Positions 7,447 to 17,038 of a DNA stretch of 64,000 bases are shown here, piece after piece; position 1 is the stretch's first letter, and each line of letters starts with the position of its first letter. This DNA comes from Niabella sp. (GTDB lineage: Bacteria; Bacteroidota; Bacteroidia; Chitinophagales; Chitinophagaceae), in NCBI GenBank assembly GCA_017744715.1, contig JAGIAT010000003.1, forward strand, positions 124,001-188,000, read 5' to 3'. The notes beneath the pieces were generated by a model. The model saw nothing but the letters and a program-made list of their open reading frames with translations. It did no database searches and was not told the DNA's origin. Made by a program: the position numbers and the translations under genes.

Positions 7447-9201
7447 TTAAGGGTACAATATCACTTTGGCGATATTGGCCACCGGTTTGTTATCAAATAA
7501 ACTAAAGCTTCCTGCAAGGATCACGCTTCGTACCCCGCCGGCGGTTTTGGTTTCCAGCATATCCAGGATCTGCCCGTTAAAGGCTCCCAGGCTGTTATAG
7601 CCGGGCGTAAGGGTTCCGTCCGGGTTCAGGATCATGAATCCGCGCCTGGTAATGGCAACGGAAGCATCCGGGTTGGCATACTTTTCAAAACTGCCGCTTA
7701 CAATCACTTTACCATCGCTCAGCTGCGCGGCATAGTTGACCAGCTGCCCCCTGTTTGAAGCCGCCTGCACCATCGTACCCAGCCGGAAGAAAGGATCTAC
7801 AGAGCCATCTTCGTTTAACATCACCAATCCGTAGGGCGTGCTTGTTCCGTTAAACATGGTGAACGCGCCGGTAACCAACAGCTTCCGCGTTACCGGGTTA
7901 TAGGTAATGCCGGAAATGGCGGCATTTGCTCCCGCGCCTGCATTAAAACGGGTATCCATACCCCCGTTATCATCCAGCATAAAGATGCGGTTGGCGCTCA
8001 TCCCATTATAAGAAGTAAAACTTCCTACCACAATAATTTTACCGTTGGGAGCCGTTCCGTTATAAAGCTGCACCGCACCGGTTATGGATCCGTTGGTTCC
8101 GTCTACCGGCGACCGGGGCTCATAGCTATAGGCGGTATCCAGTATGCCGGTTTGCGACAGGGCCGCAATCTGCTTCATAGGCGTTCCGATCTTGTATACA
8201 TTTTTGGCAGTAGACAAACTATAATCGTTCAGGTAATAATTATTAAAGCCGCCAATGCAGATGATACGCCCCTTTGCATCTATAAAGGCCCTGATCACCA
8301 CATTATCAAATCCTCCTGTAAAAACAGGCAGTGTGTCCATGTTATTCTCCACAATATTGGGATCCGGGTTGTACACATTCCGTACCAGTGAATCCATCTT
8401 GCCATCTTCCAGTATACGGGTGATATTATTGATTCCGCCGCTGCCTCTTCCGTTATAGGAGCTAAAACCGCCATAGATCAGGTATCCCGGATACTGACTG
8501 AGTTCACAAATACCCAATAGCCTCCCGTTGGGTCCGTTGCCAATGGTAAGATCGTTCCGGAACAACCCTGTTAAGGGATCCAAAACCGTAAGATAGCGGA
8601 ACAAACTGGTACCGTTGTAATAACTGTTCTGGTTAGGACGGTAAGAGGCTTCTGAATTCCAGGTGGTAAAATCACCTGCAAGAAAAAGGTATTCCGATGT
8701 TGCATATTTTTTATTATACAGTGCCCTTATAGCTCCGTTTACGCCGGTTCCGAGAATATTGGCACCCAACTCATTTTTACCCACCACGTTAAAGGAAGAA
8801 TCAAATACCGCTTTTCCGGATACGCTGAAAACAGGACCGTAAAAGTTCCGGTTATTAACCACCAGTTTGGCCGCACCCGAAGAGGCAAAATCCGGTACAA
8901 TCACTGTTAGCAGGCTATCGGCAACATTGATCGAATCGATGGCCGCCTGTACACCGTTTATAAAGAATGTTGTGGAGCCCCGGTACCGGAGCACTGAATC
9001 CAGACCGGCAATTTTAAATGAAACGCGGTCACCGATATTGCCGCTGGCCGGCACCGGGTTTAATCCAACAAAGGCAATTGTGTTTACAGGTGCATCGCGG
9101 TAAGCACCCGCATATACCTGGTCGGTTTTCCTGTAACAGGCCATGAGTGTTATTAAAACGCAACACCCCAGCAAAAACATGCGATTTCGTTTTTTAATCA
9201 T
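7447..9201 (-). CDS. DUF5008-like lipoprotein: IPT/TIG domain plus delta-60-type propeller repeats
   Basis: 584 residues, lipobox LMACYRK (Cys22). Residues 45-130 form an IPT/TIG immunoglobulin-like domain (IAFVGLNPVPASGNIGDRVSFKI... FFINGVQA). The rest carries repeated segments of the type 'FLAGDFTTWN', 'LIYGGFSSYNGRG', 'IVVGSFTSYNGMSANRIFMLDDNGGMDTRFN', 'LLVTGAFTMFNG', 'VIVSGSFEKY', which is the delta-60 repeat pattern and probably a beta-propeller. No catalytic signature. It is placed after SusC-SusD-FAS1 in the second module, the slot occupied by the DUF5007-like protein in the first, so a surface glycan-binding role is likely. The DUF5008 assignment is from memory of the family architecture. 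Confidence 0.65.
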   Translation of the reverse strand: MIKKRNRMFLLGCCVLITLMACYRKTDQVYAGAYRDAPVNTIAFVGLNPVPASGNIGDRVSFKIAGLDSVLRYRGSTTFFINGVQAAIDSINVADSLLTVIVPDFASSGAAKLVVNNRNFYGPVFSVSGKAVFDSSFNVVGKNELGANILGTGVNGAIRALYNKKYATSEYLFLAGDFTTWNSEASYRPNQNSYYNGTSLFRYLTVLDPLTGLFRNDLTIGNGPNGRLLGICELSQYPGYLIYGGFSSYNGRGSGGINNITRILEDGKMDSLVRNVYNPDPNIVENNMDTLPVFTGGFDNVVIRAFIDAKGRIICIGGFNNYYLNDYSLSTAKNVYKIGTPMKQIAALSQTGILDTAYSYEPRSPVDGTNGSITGAVQLYNGTAPNGKIIVVGSFTSYNGMSANRIFMLDDNGGMDTRFNAGAGANAAISGITYNPVTRKLLVTGAFTMFNGTSTPYGLVMLNEDGSVDPFFRLGTMVQAASNRGQLVNYAAQLSDGKVIVSGSFEKYANPDASVAITRRGFMILNPDGTLTPGYNSLGAFNGQILDMLETKTAGGVRSVILAGSFSLFDNKPVANIAKVILYP

Positions 9202-9213
9202 ACTTCGTCTGTT

Positions 9214-9918
9214 TTAATGCACACTGCTGTAATATTTTGCCTGCAACCAGGCCTGGTAAGGATCAAACCCGAAATAATGTGAATAGTAGATCAATACATG
9301 AACCATCCCATTTGAAGGTTGTATGTTACAACTTGCTACAGGCCCCTGTACCCAGTTTTGAAGCGGGGAAGCTTCGCTGGGCACATAGTTGAGGTATAAC
9401 CGCCGGTAACCTTTATATTTCAATCCCCGGGCATCTGAAAAAACAGTTCCGATATTCATTACCTGGCCGCTGACCGAATTGGCATATTCGCCCGGGAACG
9501 AATACAGGTTGCTGAAATCCAGCTGGGGAAAATCTTCAATGCCTCTTACCCCCTGAAACATATACATCATCAGGTTATTGCGCCAGAACTCGGGCCTCAG
9601 ATCCTCCAGGCGCTGCAAGGTATCCATGCCCGCCGCCCTGAAATTCTGATTGATGTAATAATAGGTTTTCATGATGCTGGAGTCGGCCGGTGCAAAAAAG
9701 GTGAGACTGCTGTCTTTAAAATAATTTTCCAGTTTGGCCATTTTTATCACCAGCAGCAATGTATCAAACAGCTCGGGGTTGGCCTCAAAATATTGCAGCA
9801 TATTCCCGTTAAAGCGGGCAATGCTCTGCCCTGTATCAAAATAATATTGCTTTTTGCAACTGCCCAGCAATGCGATACTGATCAGCAACAACAACATCCA
9901 TTTAAAATATCTTTTCAT
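9214..9918 (-). CDS. FAS1 (fasciclin-like) lipoprotein, second module
   Basis: 234 residues, lipobox LLGSCKKQ (Cys21). A single FAS1-type domain: 'MLQYFEANPELFDTLLLVIKMAKLENYF', 'LTFFAPADSSIMK' (the H1 box), and a C-terminal 'SNGMVHVLIYYSHYF' (the H2-like box). FAS1 domains mediate adhesion or binding, not catalysis. It is the shorter paralogue of the FAS1-discoidin protein at 15791-17020 and has the same position after SusD, 14 bp downstream of it. Confidence 0.75.
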   Translation of the reverse strand: MKRYFKWMLLLLISIALLGSCKKQYYFDTGQSIARFNGNMLQYFEANPELFDTLLLVIKMAKLENYFKDSSLTFFAPADSSIMKTYYYINQNFRAAGMDTLQRLEDLRPEFWRNNLMMYMFQGVRGIEDFPQLDFSNLYSFPGEYANSVSGQVMNIGTVFSDARGLKYKGYRRLYLNYVPSEASPLQNWVQGPVASCNIQPSNGMVHVLIYYSHYFGFDPYQAWLQAKYYSSVH

Positions 9919-9932
9919 ATTTACCAGTTTAA

Positions 9933-11528
9933 TTATAGCCAGAACGTATTCGGTTTTATCAGCGGGTTCCGGCGCATGACTTCATTGTGTATGGGGTAGG
10001 TCCAGGCACCGCTTACAAACTCTTCATAGCTGATTGCATTGGGGGTGTACTTGGAGTCGAGGATGCGCCGGGTACGCACAAGATCATAAAACATAGTTCC
10101 CTCCCCCATCAGTTCCCGCTCCCGCTCCCACCAGATGGCATCTTCCAGTGTAATGGTGTTAGCGGCAAAAGCCGTTTTAACCATATTGCCACCGGTAAAC
10201 GGCTCGGCGCCGGCGCGCTGCCGTATTTTATTCAGCTCGGAGAGCGCCTCATCATACCGCCCCAGTTTCTCCAGGGCTTCCGCCCGCAGCAGAATCGCAT
10301 CTGCCAGCCGGAACAGGATCTTGTTATCGTTGGGGTTTTCATTTTCACCGGAGGTTCCATAGGTATTGATGAATTTGAGAAACACAAACTGCCCGGCCGT
10401 ATTGTACATATTGTCCCGTTCAAACCACAGGTCCATGCGCCGGTCTGCATTGCCGTTGTATGCGGCATCATACAGGCGGTGCAGGTATTCGCTGTTGTAA
10501 TAGATATAGGTACTGTTTACATTCCGTTTATAGGGAGTTCGCAATACAATATCTGCAAGGGTTACCAGCAGGCCAAAGGTTTCGCCATAGTTAAAATCCT
10601 GCCCGATCTCAAAGAGGCTTTCTTTGGAGTTCCCTTTAAAAAGGTCTTTCATATTATCCAGGGATAACAACTCATAGGATCCTTCATTCTGGTTCACGAC
10701 CAGGTTACCCAGATCGGCCACCTGCTGGTAATATTCCGAAGCATGTTCTTCATCAAAACCGGCCATCCACATATACATTTCCATCATAAGCGCATAGGCA
10801 CCGCCCTTCATAGCCCGCACACCTCTCAATGTAGGATCGGGATAAGTCCAGGGCAGGTCATTTACCGCCGACCGGAGTTCCTCAATGCAATTTTTAAATA
10901 CCGTCAGCTGACCGGTACGTTCATGTTTACTCTTATCGTTGGCATCAATGATATAGGGCACATCTCCAAAATGGCGTACCAATAAATAATAGGTTACACA
11001 GCGTATAAATTTTGCTTCGGCCCGGTACCGCGCCCGGTCGGCATCGGAGAACCCTGCAATGCCCTTTGCATCTACGTTTATCAACAGGGTGTTGGCGGCA
11101 TTCACTACCTGGTAGAGGAAGCCCCAGTCCGACATATTGTCGATACCGAAGGTAGCCGCCGACCAGTTATTGTAGGCGCCCTGCCACCATTCATCGGACC
11201 GGAGCAGCCCTTTCATATCGTTGCTATTAAACAGCGGAATATAGCTGCGGGGCACACCAGGCTGGTCCGATGCACCGGAGATGGTCCAGGCCGTTGCCCG
11301 CAGATCGCCGATGGCCAGCAGCGTATGACCGCCCATTGCAGTGTACCTGCGCAATAACGTATAGGCCCCCGTAGTAAACCGCTCTACATCATCACGGGTT
11401 TTCCAGAAATTATTTCCCGACATGGCATTGACCGGATCTACATCCAGGTATTTTTTACAACCGCTGAGCGATCCGGCAGCAATAACCACTACCAGCAACA
11501 GGATGAATCTTTTTGTTCCTTTTATCAT
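9933..11528 (-). CDS. SusD/RagB-family outer-membrane lipoprotein, second module
   Basis: 531 residues, lipobox LSGCKKYLDVDP (Cys24) and the usual SusD N-terminus (FWKTRDDVERFTTGAY). The TPR-type helical part follows (RAEAKFIRCVTYYLLVRHFGDVPYI), then the C-terminal SusD motifs 'LADAILLRAEALEKLGRYDEALSELNKIRQRAG' and 'LEDAIWWERERELMGEG', ending in NPLIKPNTFWL. SusD proteins form the lid on a SusC transporter and bind the incoming oligosaccharide. It lies 11 bp after its SusC partner and is co-transcribed with it. Confidence 0.93.
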   Translation of the reverse strand: MIKGTKRFILLLVVVIAAGSLSGCKKYLDVDPVNAMSGNNFWKTRDDVERFTTGAYTLLRRYTAMGGHTLLAIGDLRATAWTISGASDQPGVPRSYIPLFNSNDMKGLLRSDEWWQGAYNNWSAATFGIDNMSDWGFLYQVVNAANTLLINVDAKGIAGFSDADRARYRAEAKFIRCVTYYLLVRHFGDVPYIIDANDKSKHERTGQLTVFKNCIEELRSAVNDLPWTYPDPTLRGVRAMKGGAYALMMEMYMWMAGFDEEHASEYYQQVADLGNLVVNQNEGSYELLSLDNMKDLFKGNSKESLFEIGQDFNYGETFGLLVTLADIVLRTPYKRNVNSTYIYYNSEYLHRLYDAAYNGNADRRMDLWFERDNMYNTAGQFVFLKFINTYGTSGENENPNDNKILFRLADAILLRAEALEKLGRYDEALSELNKIRQRAGAEPFTGGNMVKTAFAANTITLEDAIWWERERELMGEGTMFYDLVRTRRILDSKYTPNAISYEEFVSGAWTYPIHNEVMRRNPLIKPNTFWL

Positions 11529-11539
11529 GCGTGGTCTGT

Positions 11540-14500
11540 TTAAAATGTTACATTAACTCCAAGACTGTATTGCCGGGGATTGGGATATCCGTTGGGATTA
11601 TCGCGTCCCAGGTCACTTACGTTCTCCGGGTTGGGGCCGCTGTAATGACTCAGCACCAGCAGGTTCTTACCCGTAAAATAGATCCGTGCATTGCTGATCA
11701 GGAAGCGGCTTACCCAGTTTTTATTCAATGTATAGGAGAAGGTTACATAATTGAATTTAAAATAAGAACCATCTTCCATAAATAAGGTCTGATTATACCG
11801 GAAGGCATCAATCAACCGGTTCTGCTGATAATCCAGCGGATAAGGATAGGTGGCATGATCGCCCGGCTGTTTCCAGTAGTTGTACTGGCTGATGGGTGGT
11901 AATACCTGGGCGGAGGTAGCATTGGCATTATCCGGGTTGTAGAAATACTGGAAGGTACGGGCCAGCGGTGTATTCAGCACATCGCGGAAGAAGGTGAATG
12001 AAGTACTTAAAGTAAGGCCAAAATTCTTATAGGTGAGCGTATTAATGATTCCTCCCGTTAGCTTTGGCTGCGGATCGCCTACGGCCACACGGTCGTTGGC
12101 ATCTATTTTATAATCGCCATTCAGGTCGGCAAAGATCGGGTCGCCGGCCGTAAGGTACTGACCATTGATCTGCATCCGTTTTCCCGTCATCGGATCATAG
12201 GGTACATCTGCACTGGTAGCATAAACGCCCTTGGTATTGTACAACAGGTTGCCCAGCGGATTTCTGCCCAACCGGTAAAGCACCGGCAAGCCGAGCAAAT
12301 CATTCGGGTTGTACACGATCTGCCGCATGTTCTCCGGCAGCCGGGTCAATATACTGCGGTTAAACGCACCGTTTATTTGTAACCGCCAGTTGGTTTTACT
12401 GTTGATGGCCAGCGGCCGGAAGGAAAGCGTTAACTCATGCCCGTAATTTACAATACTTACATTATTCCCCGGCATCCGGCTATAGCCGGTTTCCCTGGGC
12501 AGCTCCACGTAATAAACCTGGTCGTCTACGATGCGGTAATAATAATCGTAGTCGATCGTAATGCGGTTCTTTAAAAACCCGCCTTCAAAACCCAGGTTAT
12601 ACTGGATGGTAGATACGGGCAGGAAAAGCGGATTGGCGGCGGTTCCGTAATCCATCAGTACCGTGGGCTGCCCCATATAGGTACCACTGGGATAATAACG
12701 TCCGTAGGCGGTAAAGATATCACCCTGTGGGGAAACCGTTTTCCCCCAGCTACCGCGGATGGCTCCGTAATCCAGCCAGGAAGCCTTATTCATAAAACGC
12801 TCTTTGAAAAAATTCCACCTAAAAGCGATGGACGGGTTCTGACGGTACCCCGCCAATGGTCCGGTTGTGGAAGATCCGTCCTGCCGGAAGTTCACATCCA
12901 GCACATACTTCTGTAAGTAGTTATAGGAAACCGTTCCGCCATAGGCAAATGTTTTCCCGTTTACCGGCGCTCCCAGCGTACCATAAATGGACCGTGCCAG
13001 GTTAAAACCCACCGGACCGGATATTTGATTATTGGGTGCCCCATACAAAAGGGAGTAGTTGGTATTGACCAAATTGCCGGTAAGCTCAGAAAATACAAAG
13101 GCACTGAAATTATGGGTGTTCTCTCCAAAGCTTTTTAAATAGCTGAGCGCATTCCGGTTTTGATAGCCATTGGAATTGCGGCTGTAGGTGTTATACTGCG
13201 ATTGGGATACAGCGCCCGTTGAAAGACCATACTGGCTTCCGGAATTGAGCCAGGAGGGGTAAAAGGTATTGCTGGTTGCCGTTTGAAAATTAAAGTTCCC
13301 TTCCGTTTTGAACCGGAGCCCCTTTGCCAGCTGCAGTTCCAGGGTCAGGTTCGTCAGTATCGAATTGGTTTTATTATCATCATCAATCTGAAAGGCCGCC
13401 AGCGCGTCGCTGTTTTCCGTGTATATATCCGGAGGCGGCAGCAATGTGGAAGCCATGCCGCTGGTAGCTACACCGGTTTGCAGCAGGCCCACCCCGCTGC
13501 CCTTTTTGTTGGTAGCGCTGGTAGCCGTAATGGCGGCCAGCATGCGGAATTTATTGTCCTTTGTCTGGTAAATGGTATTCATACCGGCTGAATACCGTTT
13601 CAACCCGGTGTTCTTAATAATTCCGTTCTCCTCGTAATAAGACACATTCACTTTATAATTAAAATTGGGATCCCCGCCGGAAAAAGCCAGGTTATGGGAA
13701 TGGTTATAGGTTGGCCGGTAAAACAGCGACTGCCAGTTGGTGGAGTTATTCAGATAAGGGTTTAAGCTATCGGACAACAGGTAGTTCATATTTACCTGTA
13801 CCATTCCATATTGCCGGGAGTACAGGTTATTTTCCACCACCTGCATGATCTTTAACGCCCGCTCCATGCGGCCTCCGTAAATTGGCCGCAGCGTGGGTAC
13901 ATCACTGAGAAAAAGGTTGCCGATATAACTGATCTGCGGCCGTTTAGACCGGCCTCTTTTTGTGGTAATGATCCAAACCCCGTAGGCACCTCTTGAGCCG
14001 TAGGCTGAGGTTGCCGCCGCATCTTTTAATATTTCGATGCTCTCCACATCTTCTGCGGGCAACAGTGCCAGGGGACTGATCCCTGGTCCGGCCTGGGCAA
14101 ATCCGTATTCATTATCGGTATTGGGGTCAACGGGAACCCCGTCAATAATGATCAAGGGCTGCGCCGTGGCCAGGTAAGCATCATTGCCTTCCCCGGTTAC
14201 CGCAATGCTCGATAATCCGCGCTGGAAGATGGAACTTTTAGCACCGGGAGCGCCACTGGTATTCTGGATATTTACACCGGCCACTTTTCCCTGCAACAGG
14301 TCCACCACATTTGAAGCCGGCACATCCTTGATATCTTCTGCACTGATAACGGTGGTGGCGGCCGTTGAAATCAACCGGTTCTTTTTTTGAAAGCCCACGA
14401 CCACCACCGTATTCATCGAGCTCTTTGAATCATCTCCTTCCATTTCAATTACTACCTGCGCGGTGTCGTTTGTAACCGTATAACTGGCGGCACTGTAGTT

Positions 14501-14716
14501 CACATGCGATACCTGCAGTTTTGCCCCGGCAGCAGCCTCAATGGAAAAATGTCCGGCTGAATCCGATTGCACGGACCGGCTGCCTCTTGAAATAGTGGCT
14601 CCTGGTACAGCCGTACCGGTCGTTTTATCCTGAACACGGCCCTTTACCACGCGCTGCGCCTGCGCAGTAACCTGCAGCAGTAGAAAAACCGATATTGTAA
14701 GCACCCAAATTCTCAT
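11540..14716 (-). CDS. SusC/RagA-family TonB-dependent transporter, second module
   Basis: 1058 residues from the ATG at 14716, which begins a good signal peptide (MRIWVLTISVFLLLQVTAQAQ). The longer in-frame extension to 14830 overlaps the upstream gene and lacks a signal, so I reject it. Domains: carboxypeptidase-regulatory-like beta-sandwich (about 22-105), TonB plug (about 115-250, with VDLLQGKVAGVNIQNTSGAPG and the SusC signature ESIEILKDAAATSAYGSRGAYGVWIITTKRG), and a 22-strand barrel ending in the aromatic terminus YSLGVNVTF. It imports substrate captured by the downstream SusD. Spacing to the DUF5007-like gene is 31 bp, so it belongs to the same transcript as the first module. Confidence 0.94.
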   Translation of the reverse strand: MRIWVLTISVFLLLQVTAQAQRVVKGRVQDKTTGTAVPGATISRGSRSVQSDSAGHFSIEAAAGAKLQVSHVNYSAASYTVTNDTAQVVIEMEGDDSKSSMNTVVVVGFQKKNRLISTAATTVISAEDIKDVPASNVVDLLQGKVAGVNIQNTSGAPGAKSSIFQRGLSSIAVTGEGNDAYLATAQPLIIIDGVPVDPNTDNEYGFAQAGPGISPLALLPAEDVESIEILKDAAATSAYGSRGAYGVWIITTKRGRSKRPQISYIGNLFLSDVPTLRPIYGGRMERALKIMQVVENNLYSRQYGMVQVNMNYLLSDSLNPYLNNSTNWQSLFYRPTYNHSHNLAFSGGDPNFNYKVNVSYYEENGIIKNTGLKRYSAGMNTIYQTKDNKFRMLAAITATSATNKKGSGVGLLQTGVATSGMASTLLPPPDIYTENSDALAAFQIDDDNKTNSILTNLTLELQLAKGLRFKTEGNFNFQTATSNTFYPSWLNSGSQYGLSTGAVSQSQYNTYSRNSNGYQNRNALSYLKSFGENTHNFSAFVFSELTGNLVNTNYSLLYGAPNNQISGPVGFNLARSIYGTLGAPVNGKTFAYGGTVSYNYLQKYVLDVNFRQDGSSTTGPLAGYRQNPSIAFRWNFFKERFMNKASWLDYGAIRGSWGKTVSPQGDIFTAYGRYYPSGTYMGQPTVLMDYGTAANPLFLPVSTIQYNLGFEGGFLKNRITIDYDYYYRIVDDQVYYVELPRETGYSRMPGNNVSIVNYGHELTLSFRPLAINSKTNWRLQINGAFNRSILTRLPENMRQIVYNPNDLLGLPVLYRLGRNPLGNLLYNTKGVYATSADVPYDPMTGKRMQINGQYLTAGDPIFADLNGDYKIDANDRVAVGDPQPKLTGGIINTLTYKNFGLTLSTSFTFFRDVLNTPLARTFQYFYNPDNANATSAQVLPPISQYNYWKQPGDHATYPYPLDYQQNRLIDAFRYNQTLFMEDGSYFKFNYVTFSYTLNKNWVSRFLISNARIYFTGKNLLVLSHYSGPNPENVSDLGRDNPNGYPNPRQYSLGVNVTF

Positions 14717-14747
14717 AATATTCTTTTTAATTGCAGTGGCGGCCCGT

Positions 14748-15779
14748 TTAATAATTCGTAAACCTTGGAGAACTGTTTTTAAAATGAAACACCAGTTCCC
14801 AATCGCCCTTTTCATATATCGCAAATTCAAAACGCAATTTTGCGCTTATACCCAGACCGGTGGGCCCCAACCGGTAATAAGAAAATGCCACGTTGGCCCT
14901 GGTACCGCTGGTATTGGTATATTTTGTGGGAAAACCATTTACCAGCGGCAGCGGGTAGGCCACATCATATTTTACAAAACCGGTTGTTTGCTTCCGGTTA
15001 AACCCATGCAGCAGCTGCCCCCAATCGGTTGTATTAAACAAAGCAGGGTTAAGTGCGTTATACGCAGAGTCCAGAAACCGGAAGGTGATGCTGCTGCCGG
15101 TATCCTTTTTTGTAAGGAAAATATCCACGTCCGCGGCGGTCATGGCCAGGCCGTCTTTTTGCCGGATCATCCCGGAAATTTCCGTAGGCTTAACGGCCGG
15201 ATTGGTAACCATGCCTGTTTCGATATTGTAATTGGAAGGCTCGTAAGGCCGGGGTTTGTAAGGCCGGAACCGGAGGTTATAGAAATACTTGCTGGCCCCG
15301 GAGTTGGATACTTTTACATTAAATTTATAACCGGAATCCGGCCGGGTAACCAGGTGCGAAACATCCATACCGGACCACACAAGGATCTGCCCGGAATGTT
15401 TCCGGATTTCGAAGATCCGGTGGTATTCAACGGACCGTTTGTTTTCAATTTCCTCCAGGGACGTTTCTTTACCGGTGTAGGTTTCCGCGCTGCTCTTCCA
15501 CACTTTAACCGGATATACGTCGGCATTTAATTCAGGCGCAGGATGTCCGTCGTAACGTTTCAGATCCACGATTTCAAAGATTACCGGCTGCGCGGTATTG
15601 CCAAAATTAAAGTTGCCTTCATAAACCGTATTCCGTCCCAGCGTAGGCGCATAATCAATAGTGGTAAACCGTGCATCCACATCCAGGGAGTCCTTGTCTT
15701 CCGGAAGATATTTTGCACAGGAAGCGGTTCCTGCAACCAGCAGCAGGCAGCTCATTATTTTTCTCACTGTCATAGTCAT
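14748..15779 (-). CDS. DUF5007-like lipoprotein, first module
   Basis: 343 residues from ATG 15779 (MTMTVRKIMSCLLLVAGTASC), lipobox TASCAKYL (Cys21). An ATG at 15803 would extend it by eight residues and overlap the previous gene's end by 13 bp. The body is mostly beta-strand with 'YAPTLGRNTVYEGNFNFGNTAQPVIFEI', 'YKFNVKVSNSGASKYFYNLRFRPYKPRPYEPSNY' and a C-terminal 'LRFEFAIYEKGDWELVFHF', which fits the DUF5007 family found with SusCD and FAS1 genes. No catalytic residues recognised. Likely a surface-exposed accessory binding protein. Confidence 0.6.
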   Translation of the reverse strand: MTMTVRKIMSCLLLVAGTASCAKYLPEDKDSLDVDARFTTIDYAPTLGRNTVYEGNFNFGNTAQPVIFEIVDLKRYDGHPAPELNADVYPVKVWKSSAETYTGKETSLEEIENKRSVEYHRIFEIRKHSGQILVWSGMDVSHLVTRPDSGYKFNVKVSNSGASKYFYNLRFRPYKPRPYEPSNYNIETGMVTNPAVKPTEISGMIRQKDGLAMTAADVDIFLTKKDTGSSITFRFLDSAYNALNPALFNTTDWGQLLHGFNRKQTTGFVKYDVAYPLPLVNGFPTKYTNTSGTRANVAFSYYRLGPTGLGISAKLRFEFAIYEKGDWELVFHFKNSSPRFTNY

Positions 15780-15790
15780 CCTGTTAATGA

Positions 15791-17020
15791 TTAATACAAC
15801 CACAGTTCGGCCAGGTTTACATATTTATAGGAAGCAAAACCACCGTAGTTCTGCAAAACGGTAAAGCGGAAAAAGCGGGCATTGTACCGCTGTGGAAAAG
15901 CAAAGCGTTGCTTGGCGTAAACGGTAAAACTGAGGGTTTCCGGAAACGAAAAGGTATCGCTGCTCATCCATTGAAGCGGTGCCTTTGTTTGTGTGGTATC
16001 CGCGGCAAACTCCATCAGGAACCGCACGGTTCTTCCCGGCCATGCCGATGCAATGGTTTCCTGCCGGTTCTGTACGGCCATCCCGCTCAGGTTATTATTC
16101 CGGCCCATATCCACCGTAAAGTAATACGGTGCAGGAATGTCTTTATAGCCCGCATACCCCGGGTAAAGCGTTTGCCAGAAGGTTACCAGGCTTCCGTCGA
16201 ACGCGTGCGTTACGGTGCCGCCTGTAGCGGTGGCCGGTGCAATGGAATGCCAGCTGAACGGTTTCCATAAACTGCGGTCGATGGAAAAATCGGCCAGGGT
16301 ACTGGTAAAACTGGAGAAGCCAAATTCATGATCCTGCGCCAGTGTATGTATCAAAACACTTCCGGCACGGGCCGTAGCCACAGAACTGGTGTAGGCCGAT
16401 TTCCAGAAGCGGCGGAACAGGGAGAAATTCATATCGGAGAATTCAATCACCTTCGGACCGTTATTGGCCGTACCGGCCGAGCTTTCCTGGATCGCTTTCA
16501 GATTCATTTTATAGGCATAGTCATAAGAAGTAAAGGGTATACCTCCGGAAGCCTGCGCCAGCTCTTCAAACGGATGGCTGCCGTTAACAATATACCGGGC
16601 CATCAGCACCCGCAACCCTTCATAGTTAAACATGCCCGAGTCTGGCCGGCTGAGGTCATATTGCCCGGGCTTCAGGTACAATGGTACACTGTCGATTGAC
16701 CTGCGGTAGGTATTGAAGTTTTCAACAGCGCGCTTAAAGCAGTTATTGGGAATTGCAAAAAGGGTAATACTGTCGCCCGAAGTGATTTTCCGGATCATAT
16801 CCGGGTACCTGCTGAGCACGGCCAGCATGGAATCGTAGATCCCGTTCTGGCTTTGCAGGTATTCCATAGCATTGCCGTTATACATTACCGGCGCTACCTG
16901 CATTCCATAATAGGCTGTTTCCTTTTTATTACAGGACAGCAGCAGCAACATCATCAGCAGGCCCGGCCAGAAAATAAAAACCGTTTTTGTTTTCATGACT
17001 ACTTTTCTTTTTTTTACCAT
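15791..17020 (-). CDS. FAS1-like lipoprotein with C-terminal discoidin-like domain, first module
   Basis: 409 residues, lipobox LLLLSCNKK (Cys30); a start at 16996 (MKTKTVF) is equally possible. Residues 40-240 form a divergent FAS1 domain ('AMEYLQSQNGIYDSMLAVLSRYPDMIRKI', 'ITLFAIPNNCFKRAV', 'VLIHTLAQDHEFGF'). Residues 250-409 resemble F5/8-type C: 'FSWHSIAPATATGGTVTHAFDGSLVTFWQTLYPGY', 'YFTVDMGRNNNLSGMAVQNRQ', 'RFFRFTVLQNYGG'. It therefore combines an adhesion-type domain with a probable glycan-binding one. It lies 18 bp after SusD of the first module. Confidence 0.75.
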   Translation of the reverse strand: MVKKRKVVMKTKTVFIFWPGLLMMLLLLSCNKKETAYYGMQVAPVMYNGNAMEYLQSQNGIYDSMLAVLSRYPDMIRKITSGDSITLFAIPNNCFKRAVENFNTYRRSIDSVPLYLKPGQYDLSRPDSGMFNYEGLRVLMARYIVNGSHPFEELAQASGGIPFTSYDYAYKMNLKAIQESSAGTANNGPKVIEFSDMNFSLFRRFWKSAYTSSVATARAGSVLIHTLAQDHEFGFSSFTSTLADFSIDRSLWKPFSWHSIAPATATGGTVTHAFDGSLVTFWQTLYPGYAGYKDIPAPYYFTVDMGRNNNLSGMAVQNRQETIASAWPGRTVRFLMEFAADTTQTKAPLQWMSSDTFSFPETLSFTVYAKQRFAFPQRYNARFFRFTVLQNYGGFASYKYVNLAELWLY

Positions 17021-17038
17021 GGCGGATCAGCGGTGCCT

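Noticed and set aside
14717..14830. N-terminal extension of the second SusC
   Set aside because: Lacks a signal peptide, overlaps the DUF5007-like gene, and a proper signal peptide begins at 14716.
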